Positions 10,093-18,523 of a DNA stretch of 64,000 nucleotides are shown here, piece after piece. Position 1 is the first letter of the stretch, and each line of letters begins with the position of its first letter. The translations under genes and the position numbers were made by a program. Below the pieces are notes generated by a model. The model ran no database searches, was not told where the DNA came from, and was given only the letters and a program-made list of their open reading frames with translations. The stretch covers positions 1 to 64,000 of the forward strand of contig JAPDQY010000007.1 of assembly GCA_034505235.1 (NCBI GenBank). The letters run 5' to 3'. Source of the DNA: Coneutiohabitans thermophilus (lineage in GTDB: Bacteria > Zhuqueibacterota > Zhuqueibacteria > Zhuqueibacterales > Zhuqueibacteraceae).

Positions 10093-12012
10093 TCATTGCA
10101 CCAGGGTCATGCGCCGAACGTCCGTCCAGGTTACAACCCCGCGCTGGCTGACGCGCATGCGGCAGAGATAGGTGCCGGCAGCCAGCGCTTCACCGCTACT
10201 GCCACGGCCGTCCCACATGAGGACATGGCGGCCGGCGGGCGTGAGGGTGTCGGTAAGCGTTTTTACTTTCTGGCCGAGCAGATTGAAGATGACGATATTG
10301 ACTTCCGCGGCTTCCCGCAAATCGAAGGCGATGCGGGTGCCGGTCTGATTGCCGCCCGCACCCCCGGCCGCGGAAAAGGGATTGGGAAAATTTTGATGCA
10401 GGGCAAAGCCCGCCGGCGGGCCCAGGGCGATCATCACTTCGGCAGAGTGACGCGCCTGGCCATCCCGGTCGATTTGCACGAGACGATAGGTGTATTCTCC
10501 GCTGCCGGCGGTGGTATCCAGATATTCATACTCACCGCTGGTTGCGCCCTCAGGCGCCGCGGCAATGAACGCCAGCTTGCTGAAACTACCGTCGCCGGTT
10601 CGGCGCTCCACCTCGAAACCGAGCAGATTGTGCTCCGCCGAGGTGCGCCAGTGCAGGCGGGCGCCGGCCGCGGCCGGCGCCACCGAGAAGGCCAGCAACA
10701 CCACCGGTGTGGTGGCCCCCAGCTCGAATGCACCCAAATCCGGGTTGGCTCCGACGTAGGGCAACCCGACATCAATTCCGGCATCGCGCGCGGGGCTTGT
10801 GGTTTGCAGCTCGAAGTTGCCCTGTGCCGCATTTTTGAAGAGCGGATCGCTGCCGGTGACGTCGCCGCTGCCCTGCCAGTCTTTGGCCGCGGCATTGAAC
10901 CAGCCGTTGTGATCCACCTGGCCGGCAAACGGCCCGGCGACTGCAACCGCACCGCTTTGGTGAATGAGATTGTTGCGCACCACCGCGTTGCTCACACCTT
11001 TGCCCTCGATGCGAAACGAGCTGGCAGAGATGTTGGCAAGCGTATTGTGCAGAATCTCGACATTGGCGACATCATCGAACTTGATGGCATAGTATTGCCG
11101 GATGTTGTAGAGCACGTTGCGCAGCAGTCGGATGTTCGCCTGCGATTTGCCGCCCTCACCGCGGAATTCAATGCCGCGCTGGCTGTCGTGGATGAAATTG
11201 TTCCTGCCGGTGATGTTGCGGCAACCCTTCTGCGTCACCCACGCCTTGTTCTCGAAGCCGTACATCTCGTTGCCCTCCACCACGCAGCCGTCCACCCCCT
11301 TGAAATCGAGCGCGTTTTCACTGTTGCTGCCGAGCGTGGTGTAGAAGATGTTGCCGGAAATGGTGATGTCCGTGGCGTAGTTGGCGATCTCGGTCTTGTC
11401 GTCGGCATAGAGTTGAATGCCGTCGCCGCCGCAGTTGAAGATGGTGTTGTTGAGAATGCGCCAGCGCCGGGCGCCGGGATTGAGCACGATGCCGTGGGCA
11501 TCGCTGCCCGCCTGCCAGACGAAATCACGAATCACGCAATTTTCAATCGTCACCTCGCTGCTGCCCGCGGCACCCTCGATGCCGTCGCGCTTGCCGTTGC
11601 GCAGCTCGCAGTTGCGCAGCGTCAGAAAACTGCCGCTGATCTTGATGGCATCGGAAGCATCGCCCTGATGATCGAACACCAAATCACTGATCAACCAGTG
11701 GGACTTGCCGGCGTTCAGCATCGTGCCGGTGGCGGCAATCACCGGCTTTTCGCCGGGATAGCCGCGCAACACGATGCGCCGGCCGGCGGTGCCGCTCACC
11801 GGCAGCGAAATGGCTTCGTTGTAAATGCCGCCCCGCACCAACAGGGTGTCACCGGGCTGCATGCCCGCCAGTTTGGCAGTGATGCTCTCGCCCGGTTTCA
11901 CGATGCGCGTGGCCGGCCACAAACTATTGGGCACCAGCAGCGCCAGCAGGCCGGCCAGCAAGACCCCCGCCTGTGCCCGCCGGTGGAAAAACTTTTTGTT
12001 CTTCCTGAACAT
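10093..12012 (-). CDS. Secreted right-handed beta-helix protein (polysaccharide lyase-like) with sorting domain
   Basis: About 639 residues with signal peptide (AGVLLAGLLALLVPNSLWPA), a parallel beta-helix of roughly 35-405 and a C-terminal FlgD-Ig-like module (NFPNPF ... IVIFNLLGQKVKTL ... MWDGRGSSGEALAAGTYLC). The helix has the opening TRIVKPGESITAKLAGMQPGDTLLV and repeated short strands of the IENCVIRDF, ILNNTIFNCGGDGIQLY and ITISGNIFY kind. This is the pattern of chondroitinase-B/pectate-lyase-like and periplasmic copper-binding NosD-like helices. A fibronectin-like segment lies between helix and sorting domain. ATG 12012 is preferred over 12027 because AGGA precedes it by 7-8 nt. The chemistry is unproven, but with the adjacent heparinase-type gene an acidic-polysaccharide target is reasonable. 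Confidence 0.8.
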   Translation of the reverse strand: MFRKNKKFFHRRAQAGVLLAGLLALLVPNSLWPATRIVKPGESITAKLAGMQPGDTLLVRGGIYNEAISLPVSGTAGRRIVLRGYPGEKPVIAATGTMLNAGKSHWLISDLVFDHQGDASDAIKISGSFLTLRNCELRNGKRDGIEGAAGSSEVTIENCVIRDFVWQAGSDAHGIVLNPGARRWRILNNTIFNCGGDGIQLYADDKTEIANYATDITISGNIFYTTLGSNSENALDFKGVDGCVVEGNEMYGFENKAWVTQKGCRNITGRNNFIHDSQRGIEFRGEGGKSQANIRLLRNVLYNIRQYYAIKFDDVANVEILHNTLANISASSFRIEGKGVSNAVVRNNLIHQSGAVAVAGPFAGQVDHNGWFNAAAKDWQGSGDVTGSDPLFKNAAQGNFELQTTSPARDAGIDVGLPYVGANPDLGAFELGATTPVVLLAFSVAPAAAGARLHWRTSAEHNLLGFEVERRTGDGSFSKLAFIAAAPEGATSGEYEYLDTTAGSGEYTYRLVQIDRDGQARHSAEVMIALGPPAGFALHQNFPNPFSAAGGAGGNQTGTRIAFDLREAAEVNIVIFNLLGQKVKTLTDTLTPAGRHVLMWDGRGSSGEALAAGTYLCRMRVSQRGVVTWTDVRRMTLVQ

Positions 12013-12091
12013 GTCTTGTCCTCGCATGACTCACATGAATCGAACCCGTCTCTGTGCGATGAACTCACCACTCGTCGGCCGCGCCGGCCGC

Positions 12092-12451
12092 TCAACGGAA
12101 GAGCTTCCGGATCACCGGTGAATGCAGTTGGTTGCACAAGGGATTCAACAGCTTCACCAGCTTTTCCTCTTCCAGCGCAAGTTGCAGCTCGCTGGCGTAG
12201 GGCATGGGATGGATGGCGATGTGGAGATTGCCTTTCGGCTCGGAATGTGCGATCCAGGAACGATAGGCATAGTGATAGCGTCCAATCCGGCCGTCGGCAA
12301 AGTTGCGGGAGAGGCCCACATACAACAACTCCTCACTGTCGATCATCAAGCCGGTGCCGGTGAGAATGGCATAAATGCCGCCCTCCGCAGGCGGCACCCA
12401 CTCGTCGAAAGAATAAGGCCCGTAAAAGTAACGGCCTCCGATGTTCAGCAT
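12092..12451 (-). CDS. Small GIY-YIG-like domain protein
   Basis: A 119-residue protein with the layout of a stand-alone GIY-YIG nuclease fold: GGIYAIL (GIY strand), LLYVGLSRNF (YIG strand), an arginine in GRIGRYHYAYRSW, and a late helix with glutamates LQLALEEEKLVKLLNPLCN, where the E and terminal N/P-x-x-N are typical. The match is by eye and the family is divergent. Stand-alone members include UvrC-like, repair-associated and mobile-element nucleases. It sits alone between two secreted-protein genes, which it does not resemble, and has no signal peptide. Translation may be controlled by the hairpin just before its ATG. Confidence 0.6.
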   Translation of the reverse strand: MLNIGGRYFYGPYSFDEWVPPAEGGIYAILTGTGLMIDSEELLYVGLSRNFADGRIGRYHYAYRSWIAHSEPKGNLHIAIHPMPYASELQLALEEEKLVKLLNPLCNQLHSPVIRKLFR

Positions 12452-12453
12452 GG

Positions 12454-12474
12454 TTTACTCCAGTCCTGAGTAAA
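12454..12474 (-). promoter_or_regulatory. Hairpin covering the ribosome binding site of the GIY-YIG gene
   Basis: A perfect 7-bp stem, TTTACTC and GAGTAAA with a 7-nt loop, lies two bases upstream of the ATG at 12451. On the transcribed strand the GGAG that would serve as Shine-Dalgarno is partly inside the 3' arm, so folding would occlude it. Confidence 0.4.
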
Positions 12475-12553
12475 GTGAATGACGCACGAAATTTTTGCCC
12501 GGCCGTACCACCGGGGAAACGTTCGCTTGCTGGTACCAGGAAAACGCCGGAAC

Positions 12554-12584
12554 GCGGGCCTCCCGCCTGTCGGCAGACAGGAGG
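12554..12584. repeat. Dispersed GC-rich REP-like palindrome (copy 1)
   Basis: Contains GGCCTCCCGCCTG followed by an inverted repeat CCTGTC-GGCA-GACAGG (12566-12581). The core matches the repeats at 61500-61566 (GGCCTCCTGCCTG) with one substitution. It lies in the 272-bp gap between the heparinase-type gene and the GIY-YIG gene. Confidence 0.45.
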
Positions 12585-12723
12585 TGCTGCGCGACATTTT
12601 CATCCTGATGAGTGGGCAAGCGCACCTGACAATCACCCCAGAGCCTCCCGAAAAGCAGGTGGAAGAGCGGGAGTGAGTGAGAGAGAGTATGAGCAAGAGT
12701 ATGAGTATTATGAGGGAGCGGAG

Positions 12724-15135
12724 CTACTGCGTCACCTCATATGTTGCTGCGCCGCCGGGATTGTCCTTGAATTGCAACACCCCGGCTGCACTGGATTTGA
12801 CATTGAGATAAACCACCCCGTTCTTTTTGATCTTGAGCAGGGTGTCGGCCGTGACGCCGGTGACAATCAGTGCCAACGGCTGCGCGGCATTGACTTCAAA
12901 AGTCGCGCTGCTCTGCAGGCCGGGACGCTTGTTGAAGATCACCAGCCGCCGGCCCTCCACCAGCACGCCGGAGCAGGTGGCCGATTCTATGTTTTCCACC
13001 GGCGCCATTGCGTGCAGCGTGCGGGCATCACCGAGTTGCATCACGGTCAGGAATTCATTCTCCGCAGAACGGATTTCAAAGCGATAACTGCCCGCCCAGT
13101 ATGCCCCCCAATCGAGATAAGGCCCGCGCGATTCCAGCGGCCGCCAGTCCGCATCGACGAACCAGTTGCCGGGGCCGCCGATTTTCAGGATTTCCTTGCG
13201 CGCCGGCAGCAGCGCTTTCACCAGCATTTTGCCGTGTGCCACGTCGTAGGTGTTGGTCACCGTGATTTCGTCGCCAGCGATCGCCGGCTCGAAGGCGGTG
13301 TGCAGCAGGAAGCGCTTCTCCAGTCCGGATTGCACCAGATCGTGCACGATCACGAACTCGTGGTTTTCCGGTCCGCGCAGATAGACGAAGCGGCGGTTGG
13401 CGAATGCCGTCTTGCTGCGTTTGGCGTTGGTGTAGGCAGGCGAATAGTCATAGTCGATGAAATCGAAGTCGCCGCTGCTTTCCAGTGCGACGATTTTTCC
13501 CACCACGCTGTTGCCCCCGGGCTGGAAGGAGGGGTCGCGCCAGTCGTCGGCCGTGCGGTCTTCACGAAAGCCGAAGTTCATGAAGTTGAAACCGGTGTCG
13601 CTTTTTTCCTCGGGATGATACAGCCCGAGAATGTTGTGAAAGAGCGGCTGGCGGAAACTCTTGCCGCGCGGCATATCCTTGTAGTTTTTGCCATTGCCGG
13701 AATCGAGCGCGAGGCTGCCGTACTTGTAGATGGTGAAGCTCGACAAATCGAGATGGGCATGCGGCGCATACCAGTATTGCGGCGCCCAAAAAATGATGTG
13801 GGTGGACTGCTCCGGATCAAATGAGGATTTCATCACCACCTGGCCCAGGCCGAGCTTGCAGGTGAGCGGCAGATTGATGGCCTGCGGCGGCAGCGGGGTC
13901 ACGCTTTCACTGTCCCAGATGAAGCGGAAGAAGAGGTAGTGAAAGCGCGGGTCGCCGAAGCCGCCGCGCCGTGTGCCCTCTTCGCCCGTGCCGATCAAGC
14001 CCGATTCCGTGATCAGCCATTTGGCCAGGCCGGCCATGCGGGGATCCGCCTCGGCAAGCGCGCCCGCGGAAATCGCGGCCAAACCGCCGAAATCATCCGC
14101 CTTCTGCAGGCTGTTGGTGTCGTGGCGCGAGAGGTAGTAGTGGCCCTGCAGCTTGAGCGGCAGGATGTTGTAAAAGATGTAGAGCACGTTGGAGCGCAAA
14201 AACTCGGTGGTGAAAAACAGGTTCTGTCCGAGCGCGCTGGAGGCGGCGCCGGCGAGAAAGCTGATGTTGGTCAGGCCCATGAGATAATAGCTCGCGCCCT
14301 CACTCCAGCCCGGCCCTTGAAAGATTTTGTCGCCGGTCATCAGCGTGCGTTCGAGAAACACGGCGTTGAAATACTGCAGCATCTCCTCGACTTTGGCGTT
14401 GTAGTCCGGGCCGAGATCGTCGCCCCACAACGCCAGCGCGCCAGCGCTGCCGTGATGAATGTAGCCCGTCACCTGATTCGACAGCTTTTGATACGCGCCC
14501 GGGTCGGCATCCTTGTCGCGCATTTCATAGAGCTGGATCAAACCCTCCGCCAGGCTGCGCTTCTCCTCCGCGGTGAGCAGCGGAAAAGTCCAGTCATAAG
14601 CCACCGCCAGGGCGAGATTGTGGTAGCCGCCCTCCGGGCTTTGCAGAATCGAGGAGACATGCTTGTCACCGCGCCGACTTGCCTTGGCGAGCATGGCCAG
14701 CGCGATTGCCTTGCGGCCATACTGCTCCCGCGTGTGGCCGAAGGTGAAGCCCGGCAACTGGCCGGGATCGATCAAATAGAGAAACGCATAGTTCTTGATG
14801 TCAATGAACAGGCCGCCGCCCTCTTTTTTCTCCAGCGGCGCGTTGAAGTTGGCATCCATCACCTGCACAAAAGTCTGGAAGCTGTGGCGATGCACCGTCT
14901 GCAAACGCTGCCGCAACCTGGGCAGATCTTCGGCGGTGAGGTAAAGCCGCGGATGCACCCTGCGGCCCAACGGGCTGTTGGGGGGTGGCGTGTAATGCGT
15001 CAGCGTGGGCCGCTGCAGCGAGGACTGCCGGTGCTTTTCATCGGCGGCGTCGCTCTTGCAGGCGGGCGCCCCTGCCAGCAGCACCGACGCCAGCACTGGC
15101 ATCAGCCTCTGAAAAAAGTGATGATCGCAAGGCAC
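12724..15135 (-). CDS. Heparinase II/III family polysaccharide lyase-like protein
   Basis: An 803-residue exported protein with two parts. The N-terminal alpha/alpha-toroid (about 55-420) opens with HPRLYLTAEDLPRLRQRL and includes AYDWTFPLLT and a GWSEGASYYLMG segment. The central and C-terminal beta-sandwich begins near WAPQYWYAPHAHLDLSSFTIYKYG; its HxHxD plus ALDSG pattern is the hallmark of the heparinase II/III domain (PF07940). Members cleave uronic-acid polysaccharides by beta-elimination. The N-terminus has a hydrophobic stretch ending LAGAPAC, so a lipoprotein anchor is possible but the lipobox is not ideal. The start is GTG at 15135, with ATG 15102 as an alternative. It lacks the FlgD-Ig tail of its downstream neighbours. 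It lies next to an exopolysaccharide cluster, as lyases often do in alginate-type loci. Confidence 0.85.
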   Translation of the reverse strand: MPCDHHFFQRLMPVLASVLLAGAPACKSDAADEKHRQSSLQRPTLTHYTPPPNSPLGRRVHPRLYLTAEDLPRLRQRLQTVHRHSFQTFVQVMDANFNAPLEKKEGGGLFIDIKNYAFLYLIDPGQLPGFTFGHTREQYGRKAIALAMLAKASRRGDKHVSSILQSPEGGYHNLALAVAYDWTFPLLTAEEKRSLAEGLIQLYEMRDKDADPGAYQKLSNQVTGYIHHGSAGALALWGDDLGPDYNAKVEEMLQYFNAVFLERTLMTGDKIFQGPGWSEGASYYLMGLTNISFLAGAASSALGQNLFFTTEFLRSNVLYIFYNILPLKLQGHYYLSRHDTNSLQKADDFGGLAAISAGALAEADPRMAGLAKWLITESGLIGTGEEGTRRGGFGDPRFHYLFFRFIWDSESVTPLPPQAINLPLTCKLGLGQVVMKSSFDPEQSTHIIFWAPQYWYAPHAHLDLSSFTIYKYGSLALDSGNGKNYKDMPRGKSFRQPLFHNILGLYHPEEKSDTGFNFMNFGFREDRTADDWRDPSFQPGGNSVVGKIVALESSGDFDFIDYDYSPAYTNAKRSKTAFANRRFVYLRGPENHEFVIVHDLVQSGLEKRFLLHTAFEPAIAGDEITVTNTYDVAHGKMLVKALLPARKEILKIGGPGNWFVDADWRPLESRGPYLDWGAYWAGSYRFEIRSAENEFLTVMQLGDARTLHAMAPVENIESATCSGVLVEGRRLVIFNKRPGLQSSATFEVNAAQPLALIVTGVTADTLLKIKKNGVVYLNVKSSAAGVLQFKDNPGGAATYEVTQ

Positions 15136-15648
15136 AGCCGAACTTCTTTCCGTGATGTCAACCGTGAAATGTTAAAGCTTGCTTTTCAAACCGGTAGAAG
15201 GCGGCGGTTAGCCCCTCGTTGGCAAAAACGATGCCCGCACCGGAACGTGCGAGTCGAACACAAGCGGGCCCCCGGGAAGAAACGGGAAGCGGAATCAAAT
15301 CAGATACTTTGGCGGGAGGTGGCAGGGCCCGCCAGCGGGCGGGCGCATGGCAGACAATACCTCGTTTGGGCACCGCATTACAACCTGGTAATTCGCGTCC
15401 GTTTGAAAACACCACCGCCCGGCATCCAATCGAGTCGGTCCGAAAATGCAGCCCTCCCGGTTGCACTGGGGGTTGCTGTGAGTGCGGGTGTCGCAGAAAC
15501 TCGCAGGCTGCTGCAACCGCCGGACGATTGCGGGAGCAGTCGCGCGATGGTACGCGCTGGTGGCAGGATCACTTAATTTTGAAGGCAACGCCGGTCAGCA
15601 TCGCCCGCTGCAAGCTGTGACTGCAGCGGCCGGCGAAGCAACGCAGGA
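15136..15648. other. Intergenic region between lyase and polysaccharide cluster
   Basis: About 510 bp without a supported gene. Short frames are Arg/Pro-rich and unrelated to known families. One perfect GC hairpin (GCCCGC-CA-GCGGGC) is visible around 15328-15341. The heparinase-type gene must be transcribed from within this region or from the upstream cluster, but no convincing promoter was found by eye. Confidence 0.45.
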
Positions 15649-16809
15649 TCACACGCGCCGCCACAGGATCGACTGTTTCCGCAAGATAAAACGCACAAAA
15701 CCGAAGACGGCGGCAACGTTGCCCATCAGGAAATAAAACGGCATGTAAAGATAGCTGATGCGCAGGCCGAAAAACTCCTGCACATAGCCGAGCACCCCGA
15801 TCAAATAGAAAGCCGCCTGCAGCCCGAGCATCAGGCGGTAAAGCGGGGCCTCGGCCAGCAGGCAGGCAGGCGGCAGCAGCAGGATGAAAGCCGGACTGAT
15901 CGTGCGCAACACTTTGTGCGAGATGAACTGCAAGGCCACCAGGCCACGTCGCGGATTGAGCAGGCTGCGCAGCACGTAGATCATTTGAAAGTTGCCGACG
16001 TTGATGCGGATGCGGCGCTGAAATTCACCGGGGAGGCTGGTGGATTCGCGCTCGCTCACCACCGCCTCGGGTTCGTAGTGAACACGATAGCCCTGGCGGA
16101 TGATCTGCATCGGCACGATGAAATCGTCATTGATGGCCTTTTGATCCAGCGGGACGAAGAGCGTGCGGCGAAAGGCGTAAAGCGCACCGTGGGCGCCGAT
16201 CACGGAATGCACCCGGCTCTCGTACGTTTTGAGAAAGGTCTCATACTTCCAGTAGAGCCGCTCGGTCATGCTGCGCAGCGAGTTGTCGTCGGTCTCGAAC
16301 ATGTACACCCCCGAGACACAACCCACCCGGGGATCGCTGAAGTGGCGCACGAGTTTTTTCAGGGCGTCCGGCTGCAGCAGCCCGGAAGCATCGGAGAGCA
16401 CGATGATTTCGCCGGGCAAGGTGGGAATGATTTGATTCAATACCTTGGTTTTGCCCTGGCGCCTGGGCAGGGCAATGAAGTGGATCTCGTTTTCGCCGTA
16501 GCTGGCGAGCATGGCATTGGTTTGATCGGTCGAGCCGTCCGACACCACGGTGATGCGCAGACGGTCCCTGGGATAGTCGAGATGGAGGGTGTTTTCCACC
16601 TTTTCCCGGATGATGTTCTGCTCGTTGTACGCCGGGATCAGAAAATTGACGAACGGCCAGTCGCGATGATTCGTGGCTGGCAGTGTGTTGCCCGGCGCAA
16701 ACCGCCGCCGCAGCTTTGCCAGCAGATACATCAACAGGGGGTAGCCCAGGTAGGTGTAGGCCAGCATGCCAATGCACAGCCAGACCACGGCTTGCCAGAA
16801 CAGAGCCAT
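15649..16809 (-). CDS. Membrane glycosyltransferase family 2
   Basis: 386-residue processive-type GT2. It has an N-terminal membrane segment (FWQAVVWLCIGMLAYTYLGYPLLMYLL), a GT-A domain (about 50-290) and two to three C-terminal membrane segments (ISPAFILLLPPACLLAEAP, AAFYLIGVLGYVQEF and MPFYFLMGNVAAVFGFVRFIL). Visible motifs are LIPAYNEQNIIREKVENTL, VVSDGSTDQT, the LSDASG metal-binding motif, INDDF and a QRRIR segment in place of QxxRW. It is the last gene of the minus-strand exopolysaccharide cluster, 78 bp after the OPX gene. It probably adds or polymerises a sugar at the cytoplasmic face. The substrate is not deducible. Confidence 0.88.
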   Translation of the reverse strand: MALFWQAVVWLCIGMLAYTYLGYPLLMYLLAKLRRRFAPGNTLPATNHRDWPFVNFLIPAYNEQNIIREKVENTLHLDYPRDRLRITVVSDGSTDQTNAMLASYGENEIHFIALPRRQGKTKVLNQIIPTLPGEIIVLSDASGLLQPDALKKLVRHFSDPRVGCVSGVYMFETDDNSLRSMTERLYWKYETFLKTYESRVHSVIGAHGALYAFRRTLFVPLDQKAINDDFIVPMQIIRQGYRVHYEPEAVVSERESTSLPGEFQRRIRINVGNFQMIYVLRSLLNPRRGLVALQFISHKVLRTISPAFILLLPPACLLAEAPLYRLMLGLQAAFYLIGVLGYVQEFFGLRISYLYMPFYFLMGNVAAVFGFVRFILRKQSILWRRV

Positions 16810-16887
16810 AGACGGTACCAGAATATGTTTGCCAAAGCATGCTCATATCCCGGCCACCGTCCGTCTGGCAGCCGCAGCGCCGGGGCG

Positions 16888-17598
16888 CTAGAAAATGGAA
16901 TTGAGTAAGCCGGTAATCACGCCGATGTAAAACAACGGTTGCAGCGGCCGCAGGACCTTGTCCAAAAAGTAACCAAACTTCGAGAGATTGTCGGGCGGCA
17001 CCACGATAATGTCCCCGTCCGCCAGCGCCAGATCCCGCTCCACTTCCCCCTTCCTGGTGATTTTGTTCAAATCCACCCGGATGATGTTGGGCTTGGCGGC
17101 GGTGGAATTGCCGCGAATGAGTTTGATTTTGCCGCGACTCGCACGGATGGTGGGGCTGCCGGCGAGCGTCAGGGCGTCCAGAAGCGACATGTTCTTGCTC
17201 AGCAGATATTGTCCCGGCTGGTTGACCTCGCCGAGCACGAACACCCGTCGCGCCTGATAGGAGGTGATCACCACGGTGACTTCGACATCGATGATGAATT
17301 CGCTCAACCGCCGGGTCAGTTCGGCGTCGATTTCATCGGCAGTTTTGTTTTCGACGAACACGCTGCCGATGAGGTCGAAGGAGATGCGGCCGTCCGGGCC
17401 CACCGGCTCGGTGCGTGCGAAGCTCTCCTGACGCAAGGCCGCGGGCCCGGCGCTGATTTGCAGCACATCGCCCGGACCCACGCGATAGGCCGCTTTGTTC
17501 AACGGTTCGGCCATCTGCGCCTGCGGGATGGCACTCTGGGCGAAAGCGCCGATGGCCGCGGTGAGCAGCAGAACAGGAAGCGGGAGGTGTCGTTTCAT
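16888..17598 (-). CDS. Polysaccharide export outer-membrane protein (Wza/OPX type)
   Basis: 236-residue exporter component. A signal peptide (KRHLPLPVLLLTAAIGAFAQ) precedes the poly_export domain (YRVGPGDVLQISAGP ... VGPDGRISFDLIGSVFVENKTADEI ... LTRRLSEFI) and a SLBB-like segment (RRVFVLGEVNQPGQYLLSKNMSLLDAL). It ends in a hydrophobic stretch, PLFYIGVITGLLNSIF. The frame opens at 17652, but the ATG at 17598 has AGGGA upstream and directly starts the signal peptide. That start overlaps the stop of the deacetylase gene as ATGA, suggesting coupled translation. It is short compared with Wza, consistent with one SLBB domain, as in many FCB-type and myxobacterial OPX proteins. Confidence 0.92.
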   Translation of the reverse strand: MKRHLPLPVLLLTAAIGAFAQSAIPQAQMAEPLNKAAYRVGPGDVLQISAGPAALRQESFARTEPVGPDGRISFDLIGSVFVENKTADEIDAELTRRLSEFIIDVEVTVVITSYQARRVFVLGEVNQPGQYLLSKNMSLLDALTLAGSPTIRASRGKIKLIRGNSTAAKPNIIRVDLNKITRKGEVERDLALADGDIIVVPPDNLSKFGYFLDKVLRPLQPLFYIGVITGLLNSIF

Positions 17599-18344
17599 GA
17601 TTGGTCCCTTTCCGCACGGGATGAGGTTTTCAGGTGGTGCAGCTTGCTCCACAGGCGGTGATAAGTGTGATTGCCCAGGAAGCGCTTGCCGAATCTGCCC
17701 GCGAAGTAGCGGCTGCGCATTTTGAACACATGCCAGGGATCGCCGTGCACGATCCGTTCGAATTCCCGCCGGGAGGTGGTGCCGGTGATGACCCAGCGCG
17801 GCAGCAGCGCCGGCCCGGTGCTCGGTCGCGCCGGCCGGCCCGGTATGGAGGTGAAGATCTCGCGATAGCCGTTGGCGCAGGCATAGCGCAGCGTGGCGCG
17901 ATCATAGCGGCCGCCTGGCAGCGACATGCGCGTCACCTCCCGGCCGAGCATATCTTCCAAAATTTTTTTGGGCAATACGATCTCGGCGTACAGCTCTTCA
18001 CGGGTCAGACCCTGCAAAAACCGATGCGAATGGGAATGACTGCCGATGGCAATCCCCGCCTGCGCCAGGGCGCGAATCTCAGCCGCTTGCAACATCCCCG
18101 ATTGTCCAATGGCGGCGGTCACCACAAAGCAGGTGGCGGCCAGTTGCAGTTGCCCGAGCTGTTCCGCCCAGGCCAGCAGGCTGCGGTAGCCGTCATCGAA
18201 GGTGAGATGCACCGGTTGTTGCCACTGCGCCAGGAGGTCAAGATGAACCTGGAACTCCTCGGCGGCAACATCATAGGCCGGCTGCCACTCGCGAAAGGCC
18301 ACGTGTTGCCGGCCTGTCGATATGTTATGATACATCAAAACCAT
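17595..18344 (-). CDS. Polysaccharide deacetylase family protein (NodB homology)
   Basis: 249-residue carbohydrate esterase 4-like protein. Motif 1 is TFDDGY (catalytic base and first metal Asp). Motif 2 is HSHSHRFL, with both metal histidines, in the context GIAIGSHSHSH. Motif 3 is around SLPGGRYDRATLRYA. There is no signal peptide, so it may act in the cytoplasm or as part of a membrane-associated assembly on lipid-linked glycan, and its export is unclear. The ATGA overlap with the OPX gene links it to polysaccharide export. The likely role is removal of N- or O-acetyl groups from the exopolysaccharide. About 180 bp separates it from the preceding GT4 gene. Confidence 0.88.
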   Translation of the reverse strand: MVLMYHNISTGRQHVAFREWQPAYDVAAEEFQVHLDLLAQWQQPVHLTFDDGYRSLLAWAEQLGQLQLAATCFVVTAAIGQSGMLQAAEIRALAQAGIAIGSHSHSHRFLQGLTREELYAEIVLPKKILEDMLGREVTRMSLPGGRYDRATLRYACANGYREIFTSIPGRPARPSTGPALLPRWVITGTTSRREFERIVHGDPWHVFKMRSRYFAGRFGKRFLGNHTYHRLWSKLHHLKTSSRAERDQS

Positions 18345-18523
18345 GCAGCATACGGACGGCTAAACAATAACTTAATCTGTCTGTTGGGCTCAACACCGGT
18401 CTGCCGGTCAGGAGTTGCTGACGTCCCGGCGGGAGGCGGGGTCGCAATCATCTGGCTGGGCGATGCGGCGATGGCGGCCGGCAATCCTGTCAACCGGGGA
18501 CATTTCCGCCTTCTTTCATCCTG

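Noticed and set aside
10045..12363. Plus-strand open frame of about 770 codons opposite the beta-helix gene
   Set aside because: Antisense shadow. The minus strand has a signal peptide, beta-helix repeats and a sorting domain.
13939..15576. Plus-strand open frame of about 545 codons opposite the heparinase-type gene
   Set aside because: Antisense shadow without domains. The opposite strand has the conserved lyase motifs.
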